From contig NZ_CP121689.1 of assembly GCF_038396615.1 (NCBI RefSeq), positions 62,001 to 126,000 on the forward strand: a stretch of 64,000 bases of DNA, in the 5' to 3' direction. Position 1 is the stretch's first letter. Each line of letters opens with the position of its first letter. Position numbers and translations under genes: made by a program. This document shows, in pieces, positions 62,038 through 64,000 of this stretch. The notes beneath the pieces are model-generated. The model had not been told where the DNA came from. It was given only the letters and a program-made list of their open reading frames with translations, and did no database searches. This stretch comes from Thermatribacter velox. Lineage in GTDB: Bacteria > Atribacterota > Atribacteria > Atribacterales > Thermatribacteraceae.

Positions 62038-62478
62038 ATGAAAATGCAAATTAAGACTGCCTATTTTGGTGAACTGGAAGTTGGAGAAGATAAAATTCTC
62101 TTTTTCCCCTGGGGTCTTCCCGGTTTTGAACATTTGCGACGCTTTATTTTGCTTGAAGAGAAGGGATTTTTTTGGTTACAAAGCGTGGAAGAAGAAAACA
62201 TAGTTTTTGCACTCTGTGATCCCTTTCTCTACTTTCCTGACTACGAGATAGAACTTTCCAGTACCGAATGTCAGGCTTTGGGTATCACTTCACATCGTGA
62301 GGTCATCGTCCTGGCCATAATGAATATTCTTTCTGCTCAAGAAATAGGGGTTAACCTTCTGGCACCGATTGTGATAAACTGTGGGTTGAAGATTGGTAAA
62401 CAGGTAGTTCTTGAGGGAAGCCCTTATGGCCTGCGCCATATTTTGAGGCTGGAGGGTGCAAACGCAACGTCTCAATAA
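62038..62478 (+). CDS. fliW: Flagellar assembly factor FliW
   Basis: About 146 residues. FliW barrel pattern: ILFFPWGLPGFEHLRRFILLEE, FFWLQSVEEENIVFALCDPFLYFPDYEIEL and VNLLAPIVIN. FliW binds flagellin and the CsrA repressor, giving feedback control. Its gene pairs with csrA directly downstream, the usual arrangement. GAGGAG precedes the ATG; an ATG two codons later is possible. Confidence 0.93.
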   Translation: MKMQIKTAYFGELEVGEDKILFFPWGLPGFEHLRRFILLEEKGFFWLQSVEEENIVFALCDPFLYFPDYEIELSSTECQALGITSHREVIVLAIMNILSAQEIGVNLLAPIVINCGLKIGKQVVLEGSPYGLRHILRLEGANATSQ

Positions 62479-62493
62479 ATTCAAGGTGCCCGA

Positions 62494-62745
62494 ATGTTAG
62501 TAATCAGCCGGAAGGTTGACCAAAGTATACGTATTGGGGATAACATCGAGATAAAGATTATTGGCATTGAAAAAGGAAAGGTTAAAATAGGTATTACCGC
62601 TCCTTCAGATATTCCCATTTATCGCGAAGAGCTCTATCAATCGCTGGTTGAAGGTAACAGGAGCTCGGTTTTTGCCTCTCCTGATAGGGTGCAGAATTTC
62701 AAGAAAATCTTCGCTGAAAGCAAGCCGAATTTACCGCGGAAATAA
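62494..62745 (+). CDS. csrA: Carbon storage regulator CsrA
   Basis: 83 residues. MLVISRKVDQSIRIGDNIEIKIIGIEKGKVKIGITAPSDIPIYREELY is the standard CsrA fold. It represses translation by binding GGA motifs and is antagonised by FliW. The C-terminal tail is slightly longer than in E. coli. Confidence 0.97.
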   Translation: MLVISRKVDQSIRIGDNIEIKIIGIEKGKVKIGITAPSDIPIYREELYQSLVEGNRSSVFASPDRVQNFKKIFAESKPNLPRK

Positions 62746-62800
62746 TTGCGTTCTGAAAAGGTTTTAAGAGAAAAACCAGTTGATGCGGGAGGTATGTTCC

Positions 62801-63577
62801 ATGAAAAGAAGGAGTCATCTGACCACATTTACTCTTCTTGCTTTGTACTTTGCTGTTTTTGCAATATCTATCCCAGCCGCTTTTGGTGCTGCCAGAGAAG
62901 CTGCTCCTTTTACGTTAAAGACACTTTCTGGTGAGGAAGTCAGCCTTTCTCAATTAAAGGGTTCTCCAGTGGTTTTGGTTTTCTTCTCCACCAATTGTCA
63001 TTTTTGCAGGCAAGAGATGCCCATTTTGCAAAAGCTCTATGAAGAATATGTCCTGAAAGCCGACTTAAAGGTATTTGGCATTGCAGCGCGAGAAAATCCA
63101 GAACGACTCAAGAGCTTTACCTCCAGCCTGGGTGTCAATTTTCCGATCCTTCTTGATGAAACGGGTCGGATTTTTATGGAATATATGGTGATGGGCGTTC
63201 CCACCACCTTTTTTGTGAATCCCAAAGGCGAAGTTGCTGATTTGGTTATTGGGGCAACCAGTGAAAAAGTTTTGAGAGATAAGCTGAATAGTATACTCTG
63301 GTATCGAGGATTGAGAGAGGCCGAAATTCAGAACTTGTTTAAATTGAACCAGCAAGTTACGGTTTTAGATGCTCGCAGGAGTCCGTCCAACCCCTTTTCA
63401 GGAGAGCAAGGAGTTGTGTATATTGCTTTTGGCGATTCTCAGATAGAATTTTCGAAATTCGATAAATCAAAGCTGTATCTCGTTCTGGCTGATGATAATC
63501 AGCAAAGCTTGAAGTTGTGTAAAGAAATGGCTCTTCAAGGTTTCAAGCGGGTTTACTTTATGCTACATGCGAATTAG
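62801..63577 (+). CDS. TlpA-like exported thioredoxin with a rhodanese-like tail
   Basis: About 258 residues. Signal peptide to about residue 27 (ending AAFGAA), then an AhpC/TlpA redoxin with the active CHFC (residues around 60), then a C-terminal ~80-residue part (VTVLDARRSPSNPFSGEQGVVYIAFGD...GFKRVYFMLHAN) that looks like rhodanese without an active Cys. It may keep cysteines reduced in the periplasm. ATG 62801 has GGGAGG upstream; its 3' end overlaps lptC by 11 nt. Confidence 0.82.
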   Translation: MKRRSHLTTFTLLALYFAVFAISIPAAFGAAREAAPFTLKTLSGEEVSLSQLKGSPVVLVFFSTNCHFCRQEMPILQKLYEEYVLKADLKVFGIAARENPERLKSFTSSLGVNFPILLDETGRIFMEYMVMGVPTTFFVNPKGEVADLVIGATSEKVLRDKLNSILWYRGLREAEIQNLFKLNQQVTVLDARRSPSNPFSGEQGVVYIAFGDSQIEFSKFDKSKLYLVLADDNQQSLKLCKEMALQGFKRVYFMLHAN

Positions 63578-64000
63578 GTTAATCGTTGATACCTGTTTTT
63601 GGGGGCTTTCCTCGACAGCACTCCTGGTTTTTTGTGTTTTTTTCTGGTGGGTTATTCCCATCGAAGAGCCACCAGAAGAAAACACTGTCTCTTTACTACA
63701 AGCTACCCAGCCATTGATAGAGTTTCGAGAAACTGAGATTGTTCACCTGGGTGAAACAGGCAAGGAGTGGAGTCTGAAAGCAAAATTAATCAGCCAGAAA
63801 GACATGGAGGTCGAATTGGAAGAGATAGCCGGTTATTTTTTTATCGACGAAAAACCGTTTTACAGTATTGCAGCCTCCCGAGGCAAGGTGTCTCTGCAAA
63901 GCGGCGATGCTCTGTTCCGGGAGGTAGTTATGCAGGAAGTTGGCGGTGAAAGGTTGCTTCGTGGCAAGCTCCTGCAGTGGATTGCTCGGGAAAAGAAGTG
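63567..64000 (+). CDS. lptC: LptC-like lipopolysaccharide export protein (partial)
   Basis: 144 codons visible, running off the right edge. One N-terminal membrane helix (about 14-33: LSSTALLVFCVFFWWVIPI), then a periplasmic LptC-type beta jelly: KEWSLKAKLISQKDMEVELEEIAGYFFIDEKPFYSIAASRGKVSL and LRGKLLQWI. LptC passes LPS from LptBFG to LptA in the periplasm, which supports an LPS outer membrane. The similarity is moderate and the C-terminus is missing. Confidence 0.72.
   Translation, partial: MRIRLIVDTCFWGLSSTALLVFCVFFWWVIPIEEPPEENTVSLLQATQPLIEFRETEIVHLGETGKEWSLKAKLISQKDMEVELEEIAGYFFIDEKPFYSIAASRGKVSLQSGDALFREVVMQEVGGERLLRGKLLQWIAREKK

Noticed and set aside
1-64000. tRNA genes, rRNA genes, CRISPR arrays, transposases
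   Set aside because: I found no cloverleaf, rRNA core, repeat-spacer array or transposase sequence by reading; a covariance or profile scan was not possible.

Overview
The window looks like chromosome from an anaerobic, thermophilic, diderm (outer-membrane) bacterium. Outer-membrane evidence: two TolC-like proteins with a MacAB-type exporter, flagellar P- and L-ring genes (flgI, flgH), an SLH-domain beta-barrel protein ending in Phe, and an LptC-like protein at the right edge. Thermophily is suggested by a branched-polyamine synthase (BpsA) and an archaeal-style Mre11-Rad50-NurA-HerA operon. Anaerobic life is suggested by a glycyl radical enzyme, rubredoxin, desulforedoxin and an EtfAB-linked flavin dehydrogenase. 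The combination fits lineages such as Atribacterota (Caldatribacterium-like), but that assignment is inference. I saw no rRNA, tRNA, CRISPR array or transposase.

Layout. 1-2.2 kb: GntR regulator and glycyl radical enzyme (cut by the left edge). 2.3-3.6 kb: MntA/HepT toxin-antitoxin pair with a frameshifted hepT, bracketed by imperfect ~100-bp direct repeats. 3.6-7.3 kb: sucrose-phosphate synthase-like and phosphatase genes converging on a GH32 sucrose hydrolase. 7.4-10.8 kb: esterase, a split desulfoferrodoxin-like pair, a K+ channel and sfsA. 10.8-12.7 kb: a zinc methyltransferase, a CsoR-type regulator and YjbQ. 12.7-20 kb: herA-nurA-rad50-mre11 (minus strand). 20-24.5 kb: ferredoxin-like DUF362 protein and etfB-etfA-glcD.

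24.7-30.5 kb is a classical origin-proximal block: rpmH-rnpA-yidD-yidC-jag-mnmE, then rsmG, with two perfect parS palindromes and clustered DnaA boxes in the gap after rsmG. I propose that oriC lies at about 29.15-29.75 kb, although dnaA and parAB are not in the window. 30.6-38 kb: an asparagine synthetase-like protein lacking the Cys2 nucleophile, then macA-macB-tolC. 38-47.4 kb: two aldo/keto reductases, RseC, an Rrf2 regulator that seems to start at ATT, a sulfur/Fe-S set (PP-loop thiolase, cysK, mnmA, nadA), a GGDEF protein, rubredoxin and bpsA. 47.4-49.4 kb: the SLH porin with a ~200-nt leader able to fold onto its Shine-Dalgarno sequence. 49.7-53.2 kb: DRE-TIM acyl transferase, aminotransferase, sugar isomerase-like protein.

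53.4-62.8 kb is a flagellar gene cluster in one direction: rod and ring genes (flgF, G, A, H, I, J), yvyF, then a sigma-28-type promoter driving flgM-flgN-flgK-flgL-fliW-csrA, that is, the late checkpoint, hook-filament junction and flagellin-control genes. The window ends with a TlpA-like thioredoxin and a truncated lptC. Starts were chosen from ribosome-binding sites where possible; several genes use GTG or TTG.
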